Below, in pieces: positions 40,526-51,100 of a stretch of 64,000 bases of DNA; the stretch's first letter is position 1, and every line of letters begins with the position of its first letter. A model generated the notes under the pieces. The model saw nothing but the letters and a program-made list of their open reading frames with translations. It was not told the origin of the DNA and ran no database searches. Both the position numbers and the translations under genes were made by a program. The stretch is from Roseitalea porphyridii. Lineage in GTDB: Bacteria > Pseudomonadota > Alphaproteobacteria > Rhizobiales > Rhizobiaceae. The stretch is from the NCBI RefSeq assembly GCF_004331955.1, contig NZ_CP036532.1, forward strand, positions 1,426,001 through 1,490,000. The letters are read 5' to 3'.

Positions 40526-42256
40526 TCAGTCCTCGTCGAAGAGGCCGGCTATGATCGGCAGCACGAAGTCGGGTTCGGCGTAATAGACCAGTTGTCCCGC
40601 CTCGGGGTGCTCGTGCAGCACCGCGCGACTGTGATAGCGGCGGGCGAAGGCCCGGACCGTCTCGATGCGCACCACCGGATCGTGCGCGCCATGAATCAGA
40701 TGGATCGGCCTGTCGGTCCCGTCGATCAGGTGGGACCAGTCGCGCACCACATGGTAGCTGTCGATCTCGAAGGCGCGGTGGCCCTGCGCGATCGCATACC
40801 GATACCCGCCCGAGACGATGTTGAAAATCTCGCCGCGCGCGCAGGCCTGCTGGTCGGGCTGCGAGGCGACGTACAGCGCATCCATGAATTTCTTGGCGCC
40901 GCCATGATCGAGCTGCCGGATGCCGGCGCGCAGGAGGAAGGGCAGCGCGCTCGGCGTGTAGCGGGCGGTGTAGGCGACCATGCGCTGGCGCGGCGACATC
41001 ACCTTGAACTGGTCGGCGCTGACGATCGGCAGCCCCCCGGCGACCGCGACGATCGCCGCCACCCGATCACCGAACCGTCCGGCAAGCGCATGCGCCGGGA
41101 CCGCGCCGGCCATGTGGCCGACGACGACGAAACGGTCGAGGCCGAGCGTTTCGATCATGTCGTGCAGGTCGTCGGCGAACGCGGTCATCGCATGCTTGGT
41201 CGGCACGTGCGGCCCTTCGGCCGACCCGAAGAAGGGCCGCTCGGGCCCGATCAGCCTGAGCCCGTGCTCGTTGAGCAGGGCCTGGATCTGGTCGGTCACC
41301 TGCACGCCGTCGAGCATGCCGTGCAGGAAAACGACCGGCTTGCCGTCCTCCGGTCCGAACGTGTGATAGGGGATGGAACGGCCGCACGGCAGAACGTGAA
41401 AGCGAACGACCTCCGCGCCGATGCGGCGGCGGTTCACATTGGCCGGCATGTGCGCCGACAGCACCGTGCAGAGCCGCAGCAACTCGTTCTGCGAGTGCGT
41501 GTGCGTCTTCTTGAGGATCGACTTGAGCTGGGTCCGCACCGTGGCGACCGTCCGGCCCCGGATCTCGGCGATGTCGTTGAGATCGCGGCCCTCGACGAGC
41601 ATGCCGGTGATCTCGGCCTCCGATGCCGACAGGCCGAACGCATCGCTGATCACCTTGCCGGCCTGGTCCGTCCACCGCACATCCGCCTGATCGAACATCA
41701 GTGTGCGGTTCTTCGGCTGGTCGCCCATCACGGTGACCAGCATGTGGATGCTGCGCTCCATCGTGCCGCTTTCGAAGGCGACGATGAACGGCCGCGGCTC
41801 CAGTTGCGGATCGGTCAGTTCGGAAAGCGCGTTCTCGATCAGTTGCGCGCCCTGTGCGCCGACCGGCAGGGCCGAGACCGCCATGCCCTTGGCGACCTTC
41901 AGATCGCGCGCGGCGATCCCGTTGAACCAGACGACGCGGCCTTCCGGATCGAGCATGAACTTCGGCTTGCCGGTGGCGAACACCTGCGATCCGCCCGGAT
42001 GCTCCCGCTCGCGCCCCAGCGCTTCCAGAATCTGGAAGGAGGTCTCGAAATGCGGCATCGCCCCGCCGACCTCGATCAGGTCGTCGCCCTCGGGCTCCCG
42101 CTCCCGTTCGGCGCCAAGCTCCTCGACCGCCTTTTCGATGTGCTGCTGCCAGCGCGCCATCAGCGTGTCGTAGCTGTCCGGCGTCACCGCCGTGCGGTAG
42201 ACCGCCTCGAGCAGCTCCGGTTCCGGTGCGATCTGTGGTGTGTTCTTGTCTGACAT
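40526..42256 (-). CDS. LuxR-type regulator fused to an inactive alpha/beta-hydrolase domain
   Basis: The 576-residue protein has an N-terminal region with a PAS-like segment (KFMLDPEGRVVWFNGIAARD), then a LuxR/FixJ-type helix-turn-helix (LSASEAEITGMLVEGRDLND, TVRTQLKSILKKT) near residues 205-265, then a full alpha/beta-hydrolase fold. The hydrolase keeps the oxyanion region (VVFLHGMLDG) and Asp526 in GAHDPVV. At the nucleophile elbow, however, it reads GHMAG with Met382 in place of Ser, and the catalytic His is replaced by Gln555 (EAGQLVYY). It is therefore likely a ligand-binding pseudoenzyme that controls DNA binding. It is transcribed divergently from the secretion genes, 238 bases apart, and probably regulates them. 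Confidence 0.85.
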   Translation of the reverse strand: MSDKNTPQIAPEPELLEAVYRTAVTPDSYDTLMARWQQHIEKAVEELGAEREREPEGDDLIEVGGAMPHFETSFQILEALGREREHPGGSQVFATGKPKFMLDPEGRVVWFNGIAARDLKVAKGMAVSALPVGAQGAQLIENALSELTDPQLEPRPFIVAFESGTMERSIHMLVTVMGDQPKNRTLMFDQADVRWTDQAGKVISDAFGLSASEAEITGMLVEGRDLNDIAEIRGRTVATVRTQLKSILKKTHTHSQNELLRLCTVLSAHMPANVNRRRIGAEVVRFHVLPCGRSIPYHTFGPEDGKPVVFLHGMLDGVQVTDQIQALLNEHGLRLIGPERPFFGSAEGPHVPTKHAMTAFADDLHDMIETLGLDRFVVVGHMAGAVPAHALAGRFGDRVAAIVAVAGGLPIVSADQFKVMSPRQRMVAYTARYTPSALPFLLRAGIRQLDHGGAKKFMDALYVASQPDQQACARGEIFNIVSGGYRYAIAQGHRAFEIDSYHVVRDWSHLIDGTDRPIHLIHGAHDPVVRIETVRAFARRYHSRAVLHEHPEAGQLVYYAEPDFVLPIIAGLFDED

Positions 42257-42300
42257 GACCAGTGTCGTCGCCGTTACGCCCGCCGCGCGAGCTTATCCAT

Positions 42301-42314
42301 ACACCATCTGGTGT
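42301..42314. promoter_or_regulatory. inverted repeat ACACCA-TC-TGGTGT upstream of the LuxR-hydrolase gene
   Basis: A perfect dyad of two 6-base arms lies 45 bases upstream of the regulator's start, in the divergent 238-base region shared with the secretion operon. Its size and place fit a LuxR-family operator, so autoregulation is a reasonable guess. Confidence 0.4.
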
Positions 42315-42494
42315 AAAACGTCGCCCTTGCGGGTCCGCAACCTGCGTGGCGGCGACGCCTGGCGCCACCAAGGGCTGCCATTCGTCCGATGAACTTGTCA
42401 CACCCGGCCGGCACAGTAAGGTTGCGATGAAGCGATTCGCGACGCGAAAGTTGATTCGTGACCGGTGGCAACGTCCATCTGAGGGGAATGGTCA

Positions 42495-44282
42495 TTGAAC
42501 GAGTGCCCGCCCGGGCCTGCGCCCGAAGCCGATCTTCGTGACCAGATGCGTCGGGCGCTGGTGGTTGTCGCGGCCATGGCCCTGCTTGTTGCGGTTCCGG
42601 TCGGCGCCGTGGCGCAGCCGATCGAACTCGTTCCCGGCGAGGCGGTCGAGACCGAGATCGAGGATGCCGAGCAGGAGCCGGAAATCCCGGCGCTCGAACT
42701 CGTCGACGAGTTGCGCGAGGCGCCCACGATCGAACCGGTCGATGTCAATGGCGGCGCCGGGGCAACCGCTGCCGACACCGAAGCCGAGGTGCGGACGCCG
42801 CAGCCAAGGACCGAACCCCGGCGGCGCGCGCGTCTCGCCGCACCGCCACCGCCGCCGCCGCCTTTCGTGATCCGCACGATCGAGGTCTCCCCGTCGGGCT
42901 ATCTTCTGGCGTCGGAAATCGACGCGGTGGTCAGCGAACTGGTCGGAACGCGCATCGCGATCGCCGATCTCGCCACGGTGGCCGCGCGCTTCAACGCGCT
43001 CTACGATGCCCAGGGCATCGCCCTTGCCCAGGCGCTGATCGACCGGGTCGACCCGACCGCCGGTCTCATTGTCATCGAGCTGCTGGAAGCGCGCATCGGC
43101 GCGGTCGAGCCCAACGGTCGGCTCGCGCGTGACGAATACTACCGCAGCCGCATCGGCGTCGCGCCTGGCGATCTCGCCGACAACCGCGTCATCCAGGCCA
43201 ACCTGCAGCGCTTTTCGGTGACCGACGGCATCATCGCCGATGCCCGTTTCGTGCCCGGCGCCGAGCGCGGACAGACCAATCTGGTCGTCGATTTCGCCGA
43301 GCCGCAGAAATACGTCTTCACCGCCAGCGCGGACACCTACGGCAATCCGGCGACCGGGCAGTACCGGGCTCGCTTCGGCTTCACCGACGCCTCCCTGACC
43401 GGCGTGCTCGATCCGCTGAGCCTGACGTTCACCATCTCCGAGGGGTCGCAGGCCCTCGGCGGCGCCTATGCCCGGCCGATCAATGCGCTGGGCACCCGCA
43501 TCTTCACCTCGCTGGACGGCGAACGTTCGACGACGCTGGGTGCCACGCGCGTGCTCGCCCACTCGATCAATGGCGAGATCGGCGTCAACCATGCGTTCCT
43601 GACCGAACCGCAACTGCGAATTCTCGGTCGCGCGTCGGCGCTCGGCTTCTTCGACGAGAGCCTGCTGGCCGGCGTGCGCATCAACGACCAGATCGGCGGC
43701 GGCGTGCAGGCTGGCGTGACCATCGTCTACGAACAGCCGGGCTTTCTCGTTACCTACGACCAACTCGTGCGCCACGTCATATGGGACGACCGTGTCTTCG
43801 CGCAGACCGGTCTGGATACGACCTATCTGGCCGGCAGCGGCACGGTGATCGTGCGCCCCGTCGACCGGGTCGCGCTGTCGGTGCGCGGCGGCTGGCAGGC
43901 CGCATTCGGCGATCGCGCGCCCTCGGCCTACCGCACCACGATCGCTTCGCCCGAGATCGTGCGCGGCTACACGACGGGCCTTTCGGCCGGAGACGGCTAC
44001 TACTGGATCAGGTCCCAGGTGGAAGCGGAGTTGCCGCTTGGCGAGGAGACCGACGTCGCCGTGCGGCCGTTCGCGTTTGCCGATTTCGGCCAGGCGTTCG
44101 ATCAGGTGGCCGGCAGCCCGCTCGCCCAGGATCCGCTGGCCTCGGTCGGCGCCGGCGTGGCGGTGCAGATCGCCAATTGGGGTACAGGCGAGGTGTTCGT
44201 GTCCAAGCCGCTCGTCGATGCGAACGGTTTTGACGCGGACGATGCGGTGCGCGTGGACGGACGCGTGGCGCTGCGGTTCTAG
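42495..44282 (+). CDS. TpsB outer-membrane transporter of two-partner secretion (ShlB/FhaC/HecB family)
   Basis: TpsB proteins recognise the secretion domain of a TpsA partner through periplasmic POTRA domains and move it through a 16-strand barrel. The 595-residue product has a signal peptide (MRRALVVVAAMALLVAVPVG), an acidic linker ending in seven prolines (residues 117-123), two POTRA domains (from VIRTIEVSPSG, and from RIGVAPGDLADNRV), and a barrel with the essential loop motif VRGY at residues 489-492. It ends in Phe, as outer-membrane barrels do. The start is a TTG at 42495 with GAGGGGA before it; the ATG at 42546 is an alternative. Its cargo is almost certainly the giant protein encoded at 45164. 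Confidence 0.9.
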   Translation: MNECPPGPAPEADLRDQMRRALVVVAAMALLVAVPVGAVAQPIELVPGEAVETEIEDAEQEPEIPALELVDELREAPTIEPVDVNGGAGATAADTEAEVRTPQPRTEPRRRARLAAPPPPPPPFVIRTIEVSPSGYLLASEIDAVVSELVGTRIAIADLATVAARFNALYDAQGIALAQALIDRVDPTAGLIVIELLEARIGAVEPNGRLARDEYYRSRIGVAPGDLADNRVIQANLQRFSVTDGIIADARFVPGAERGQTNLVVDFAEPQKYVFTASADTYGNPATGQYRARFGFTDASLTGVLDPLSLTFTISEGSQALGGAYARPINALGTRIFTSLDGERSTTLGATRVLAHSINGEIGVNHAFLTEPQLRILGRASALGFFDESLLAGVRINDQIGGGVQAGVTIVYEQPGFLVTYDQLVRHVIWDDRVFAQTGLDTTYLAGSGTVIVRPVDRVALSVRGGWQAAFGDRAPSAYRTTIASPEIVRGYTTGLSAGDGYYWIRSQVEAELPLGEETDVAVRPFAFADFGQAFDQVAGSPLAQDPLASVGAGVAVQIANWGTGEVFVSKPLVDANGFDADDAVRVDGRVALRF

Positions 44283-44314
44283 CGGTTTCGAGCGAGATGA
44301 CGGGAGATGGCTTC

Positions 44315-44914
44315 ATGAGACGCGCACTTGTCACGACCGGCGCGGCGATCGTCGCGATGGCCGCAGCCGGCTTCGCCCACGCGCAGGACCAGACGCAGGA
44401 TCGCGTCGTCAATGGCGAACGGTTCGGCGCGTGGACAGTCAATTGCGAGGCGCTGGCCGTCAACGAGACGGTCTGCGTGCTCAACCAGCGCCTGGTGCGC
44501 AGCGCCGACCGCGTCTTCCTCGCCGAGTTCCTCGCCTTCGACAATGCCGGCGAACCCGGCGCCTTCCTCGCCGCGCGCGTGCCGCTTGGGGTGCATTTCC
44601 CGTCGGGCTTTTCGATCCGGCCGGATCAGGAGAGCGAGGACGTGCTGGAACTGGCCTGGCAGTCCTGCGCCACCGATCTGTGCGAAGCGCTGATCCCGCT
44701 CGATGCCGAGCAGATCGAGGCGCTGTCGGCGGCCGACGGCGCGATCGCCGGCTACCGGCCGCGTTTCGGCGCCGACCCTCTGGTCTTCCGCGTCGATCTG
44801 ACCGGCCTTGCCGATGGTCTCGCCGCGCTTGCCCGCGCCACCGGCAATGCCGACGCCGATGCGGGCGCAGAGGATGACGACACGGACGCCTCGGACGCTC
44901 AAACCGACCAGTGA
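44315..44914 (+). CDS. invasion-associated locus B (IalB) family protein
   Basis: The 199-residue protein has a signal peptide ending in AHAQ and an IalB-like domain: FGAWTVNCEALAVNETVCVL with the first paired cysteines, RVPLGVHFPSGFSIRPD and LAWQSCATDLCEALIPLD with the second pair. IalB proteins are periplasmic or membrane-associated in Bartonella and relatives; their biochemical role is unclear. The C-terminal tail is Asp-rich. GGGAG precedes the ATG at 44315. Its place between tpsB (32 bases upstream) and tpsA is unusual and suggests a periplasmic helper in the same operon. Confidence 0.85.
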   Translation: MRRALVTTGAAIVAMAAAGFAHAQDQTQDRVVNGERFGAWTVNCEALAVNETVCVLNQRLVRSADRVFLAEFLAFDNAGEPGAFLAARVPLGVHFPSGFSIRPDQESEDVLELAWQSCATDLCEALIPLDAEQIEALSAADGAIAGYRPRFGADPLVFRVDLTGLADGLAALARATGNADADAGAEDDDTDASDAQTDQ

Positions 44915-45163
44915 CCCGGCGCGCGGGCGCTTCCCGACAGCCGGTCGGGCGATACCTCAACTGGGGTAAAACCGCCTCCCATCGCGCCGAAACGGGTGCC
45001 AGGGCCCGGAATTTCTTCACTTTTCGCTAACCGTGCCGTTCAGCCGGTCGCCGCGCCGGGCTTTAGTTCGGCATGCGCGGGTCGCGAGCGGCACGCGCCA
45101 ATGGGGCGAAAATACCGGCCGCGCGGCAGGGTTATGCGGACCGGCAGCGTGTCGGGAGGCACC

Positions 45164-48100
45164 ATGGCACTGGCAAGATTGCGGCGCGATCTGTTCGTGA
45201 GCGCGAGCGCGCTGTGCGTTGTCGCCGTCACGGGCGCCGCCTTGGGTCCGGCCCGCGCACAGGTCACGGCGGACGGGCGCACCGCCACGAACGTCACCAC
45301 CAGCGGGACGGTCACCGACGTGACCACCTCGACCGTCGTCGGCGGACACGGTGTCAACACGTTCTCGAGCTTTTCGACCGGTGCCGGCACCACCACGAAC
45401 CTGCACGTGCCCGGCGGCGCGTCCGGCACCGTCAACATCGTCAATGGCAGCCGCAGCCAGATCAACGGCGCCGTGCGTTCGATGCAGAACGGACAGGTTG
45501 GCGGCAACCTCTACATCGCCAATCCGAACGGGTTCGTGGTCGGCCCGGGCGGCTCGGTCCAGGGCGGCTCGGTCAGCCTGTCGACGCCCTCGCAGAAGTT
45601 CGTCGATGAATTCGTCGGCCCGAACGGCGCGGTCAGCGGTTCCCATGTCGACCGCCTCGTCAGCGGCACCGCGCCGCAATCGGACGCCGACATCGACGTT
45701 CAGGGCTCGATCAGCGGTCACCGCGCGGTGCGCCTGCGCGCCGGCGGCAATGTCACCATCTCCGGCCGGGTCTCGGCCGGCGACCGCGCCGCGATCATGG
45801 CGGGCGCGGTCAACGGCGCCGGCCCCGCCCCGGGGGTGACGCTCGACGCGGGCGGCACCGTGACGGTCTCCGGCAGCGGCCGCGTCGTGTCCGTGAACGG
45901 CGCTTCCGGCGGCAATGTGAAGGTGCGGGCGGCCCATGTCAGGCTCGAACCGGGCGCGCGAATGCTGGCCGAAGGCGAGGGCGCCGGCCATGGCGGCACG
46001 GTCGACGTGTTCGCCACCGGGTCGTCGGTGCTGAGTGCGGGCGCGACGATTTCGGTCGCCGCGCGCGGCAGCGGCGATGGCGGCCATATCGGCTTTTCCG
46101 CCGAGGAACTGGTCGAACTGAACGGCGAACTGGCCGCCTGGTCCGGGACCGGGCAGGGCGGCTCGATCTTCATCGACCCGGACGTTCTGGAAGTCGACAC
46201 CGACCGGATCACCGGCGGCGTGGACATCACGCTTCAGGCCGGCGACCGCATCGTCGTCAGCGAGCGCACCATCATCAACACGCGCAAGACCGACGGCGAT
46301 CCCAACGATTTCGGCGCGGCCTCGGCTGGCGATTCCGGCGACATCATGCTCGTCGCCCCGCAGATCGTCATCGAAAAGGGCGCCCGGCTTCTCGCCTTTG
46401 TCGAAGAGGGCAGCGGGTTCGAAGCCGGCGACATCACGCTCGAGGCCAACCGCATCGACGCCGACGGCCATTCGACCGAACCGTCGCCGGTCAGCGTCAG
46501 CGGCATTTCGATCAACGGCGCTTATCTGCGCGGCGGCAACATCCGGCTGATCGCCGAGGTCGAAAAGGACAATCTCGTCGACGTCGAAGGCACGGCCGAC
46601 GGCTATATCGCCAGCCTCGGGCTCGATGACACGGGTGTCGGTTTCGTCGACGATCTGGTCGAACTGGTCAGCGATGCGGCGTCGAAGGCCGATCAGATCC
46701 TAGACAGCGTCAATTACGAGAACTGGCCGTCCTATCTGGAAGCGCGCACCCGCATCGAGGTCACCGGCTCCTCGCTCGTCGCCAGCGGCGATATCGAGGC
46801 GGCCGCGCAGTCGCGCACCGTAACCCGGATCGGCCCGGACACGGACGGCATGGCCGTCGTCGTTTCGGTCTCCAACACCAGGGCCGAAACGGTCATCGCC
46901 GATTCGCGCCTCGAGGCCGGTGGCACGGTCGACGTGAGCGCGACGACGAAGGCGACCCAGGATCTCAAGGCCGAGGCAGCCCAGGGGTTCGATGGCCAGA
47001 ACGACGGCGTCAACATCGGCGCGGCCATCTCGATCCGGATGGCCGAGGCGACGACGATCGTCTCGGGCGACGCCGAGACGGCCTACGATCCGACCGAGCC
47101 CGGCAACGTCGCCGATGCCGGCATCAAGGCCAAGGAAGGCATCGCCATCGGCGCCACCAACATCGTCGATGTCAGCGCGGCGGCCGAGGCGCTCCTGTCC
47201 GACAGCGCGTTCGGCGGCGCGATCCTTGTCTCGCTCGACGATATCGACGCGACGACGGCGGTCGGAACCGAACTGGTCAACCCCAAGGGCAAGATCAGCG
47301 TCGAGGCGCTCAACGACTATCAGAGCGTCGATCTGTCCGCGCGCGTCACCGGCGGCACGCTGACCGACGCGGACAGCCCCGATCCGACCGCGCCCGATCC
47401 GACGCCCGAGGACAATCGCGAGCAGCTCCTGCCGCTTCTCAGTGCTGCGGCGAACACGGCCAATGAGGCCTCCGGCGTCTCGGACGACAATGGCGCTCCG
47501 GCCCCCGATCAGTCCGGCGATTCCGGCGACAATGCCTATGCGGTTGCCGTCGCCGTCGCCAACCACAATGCGCAGGCGCGCACGCTGTTCGGTGATGCGG
47601 ACTATACATTCGACACAGATGCCGGTACCGGCCAGCGGCTCGGCACGCCGCTCATCCTGGTCGAGCCCGAGAGCGATCAGCGCGGTACGCCCGATCTGGG
47701 GCTTGACGAGACCGGCGTGGTCATCGGCGCGCGCAACCAGCTTGGCGCGGTCTCCCAGTTCGCGCTGGCGGCGGCCGGCTCGGCCGATCTGCCGGACGAC
47801 GACACGCCGGGCGGCCTGACCGGCAAGTCGAAGAGCGAGCTTCAGTCGGGTGGCGGTCTCGTCCTTCTGGGCGCGTTCAGCCTCGCCGACTGGGACATGC
47901 AGGCCGACGCCCGCGCGAGCGCAAAGCTCGACGCGCCCGCGCCCGGCGATGTCGTCTACATTCCCTACGAGCCGACCATCGTCACCCCCGGCTCGGTCTC
48001 GATCATCGCCGAGAACAGCGCGCCGGATATCGCAGGACGCGACGCGCTGGACACCGCTCATGCAGCCCGCAAGGCCGAGATCCTCGGCGAAGCCGACCCG

Positions 48101-51100
48101 GACGCCGATCCCTCGGTGATCGGCGCCTGGTCGGATGGTGAAGGACCGATTTTCACCGATGCCGACGACGCGCCGATCGCGCTCAGCCGGGCGCGCACGC
48201 TCGGCGCGGGTGACGAACTCGGCATCGGCTTTTCCCTGTCACGCCTGACCGGCGACCAGACCGCCACGGCGACGCTCGGCGCAGGCAGCTACATCGAGGA
48301 CAATGCCGACGAGTATGGCGACATCGACGAGGGCGCCAACGACGAGACCTGGCTGGTCAGCGCCCGGCTGAGCGGGGCCTTCGGTGCATCGGCGGGTGCG
48401 CCGGGCGACAGCGTCGGCTCGGCCGAGGGCTCGGGCCTGGGCGCATCGGTCTCGCTGGTCGACATGGACGGGCTGGCGCGCGCCAATGTCGAGAACGGCG
48501 CGATCATCGCCGCGACGGAAAACATCGACGCGGTCAATGTGAGCGCGCGCGACGACCGGCTCGTCTTCGCCGATGCGCGCGCGCACGGTTCGGCCGAGAA
48601 GACCAATTTCGCCGGCGCGCTCGCCCTGACCCAGCGCGACGACACCGTGCAGGCGTTCGTCGGCCACCAGACCGATTTCGAGATCGCGGGCGATTTCGCC
48701 CTGACCGCCACCAATGCCGGCGACACGGTCACCGTGGTCTCGGGCGCCGCCGACGGCAAGAGCTCGATCGGCGTCGGCGTGAGTCTGAACTTCGCCGACC
48801 GGACCACCGAGGCGCGTATCCTGGGCAAGCAGGAGGCGCTCGCTTACGGCCCCGACACGGACCTTTCCGGCTGGGCGCTGCTGGGCGGGCTGGAGATCGC
48901 CGCCGAGGCCGAGGGCAACGTGATCGTCGGCGGCACCGTCTCGGCCGGCGGCAGCGGCGACGAGGACGACGCCGGCGAACCCGGCGCCGGCGATCCCGAC
49001 CCCGATGCGCCCGACGATGACGCAAAGGACGAGGACAAGACCACCATCGACCCGGACATGCTGGGCACGGACGATGCGGACCGCGTCAAGCAGGCGATCG
49101 GCGGCGGCGCGCCCGACAAGGAGGGCGAGGGCGGCTTCACCTTCGCCGGCGATTTCGGCGGCCTGTTCGCCGATGTGACCACCCGCGCCGGCATCGCCGA
49201 CCGCGACGGCGTGTTCAGCCAGCACGATGCCGACGACATCTATGTCGATGTCGAGGGCGAGGTTTCGATCACCGCGCTGACCGATATCGCCTATGGCCAG
49301 TCGAGCGCGGTGACGGCCGCGGCGACCGGCGGCATCGGCATTTCCGGCAGCTTCGGCCTGACCGCCATCGCCCAGGATACGACGACGACGCTGCTCGACA
49401 CCGACATCGAGTTCGGCGCCGATCTGGTCGGCGAGGACAACACGCTCAAGCCGCTGTCGATCCGCTCCCCCGACCGGTCTACGCTCGATCTGGTCGTCAA
49501 CGGCCGCACCGGCCGCGCCGACGATGGCTGGGGCATTTCGGTCGCCGCCAACTTCGCCCGCGTTGCCGCCACCGCGCGCACCGAACTGGTGGACGCCTCG
49601 ATCCGCTTCGGCACCGGCAACGGTCCGCTCGAACAGGGCGGCGGCGAGGGCGGCTTCGAAGGCGAAGGCGAGGGGGGCTTCTGCGAGGAGTGTTCCGTCG
49701 AGATCACCGACGAGGCGCGCGACATCGAGATCACCGCCCATGCGGTGCCCCAGATCACCATTCGCGCCGCCTCGCTGCGCACCGGACCGGAAGCAGACGA
49801 CCCTGATGCGCCCGCTGACCCCGACGCGCCCGGTGACCCCGACGCCGACGACGAACCCAAAAAAGCCGATGTCGCCGACACCGAGCAGATGGACGCGGTC
49901 GCCGATCTGGTTCGCGATGCGGGCGAACAGGCGCGCAATGGCGAGGAAGAAGGCGGCGGCGGCCTCAAGGGCCTGTCGATCACCGTCGCGCCGCTGCGCC
50001 TGATCGCCGATTCGACCGTCTGGCTCGAGGATTCGCTCGTCGAGGTCGATCTCAACCGCGACGCCAACGGCCAGCCGGCCGGCTCGGCCGGAACGCTGGA
50101 GGTGGCCTCGACCGCGCGCACGGGTCTCGACATCGACGCCTCCTCGGACACGATCGCCGCAGCCATCGGCATCACCGACACCAATTCCCGCACGGTCATC
50201 CGCTCCACCGACTTCGACGCCTTCAACGACGGCACGCTGACCATCACCTCGACCGCCGTCGAGGACCACACCATGCGCGCGACCGCCGGCGCGGAACGCT
50301 TCATCAAGGCGGCCGGCATCCTGTCGCTGCGCTCGGTCGACAACCGCATCCTGATCGACGCCCAGCAGGACCTGGTCCCCTGGTACTTCCGCGACAACGA
50401 GACCCAGACCTTTTCCCGCTTCATTTCGGGCGACGGGCTGACCATCGCCGCGCGCACCGAGCACGACATCGACATGGAGGTGATCGCCGCCGACGGCACC
50501 GCGTCGGCCCTTGCGATCGCCGGCATCGTCTCGCTGGCTGACACGGTCACCGAAGTGGCCTCGGGCGCGACCATGTTCCACGATGGCGACGCGCCGGTCA
50601 CGGTCAAGGCCGAGAACGTCTACACCAACTATTCGGCGCGCGCGGTCGCCTCGGCCGGCACGCTGGTGCCCGGCGCCGAGGATCCCGCCGAGGGCGGCGA
50701 GGGCGACGGCGATCCGGACGACCGGCCCGGCGATGGCGACGGCGACAAGATCGGCAAGGTGGCCACCGCGCTGATGGACGTCTCCGACGAGACCCAGGAA
50801 GAGGTGCAGGAAGACCAGCCGGCCCCGCCCGGCGGCGGCGATACGCCCGAAGCGCGCGCCAGCTTCAAGGATGCATTCGCGCTCGCCTTCAATCTGGAAC
50901 GCCACGACGACGTGACGACCGCCCGGCTCGGCGGCGAGCGCTACCAGCCCGATGCGCCCGAACCGCTCTATGTCGGCGCGACGATTCTTGGCGGCTGGAA
51001 CACTGGCGAGGGCAGCCTCGCGCTGAGCGCGGCGACCGGCATCGAGCAGTTCCACAAGGAGACGCGCTCGGCGATCGGAACCGGAGCCGATTCCCCGCGC

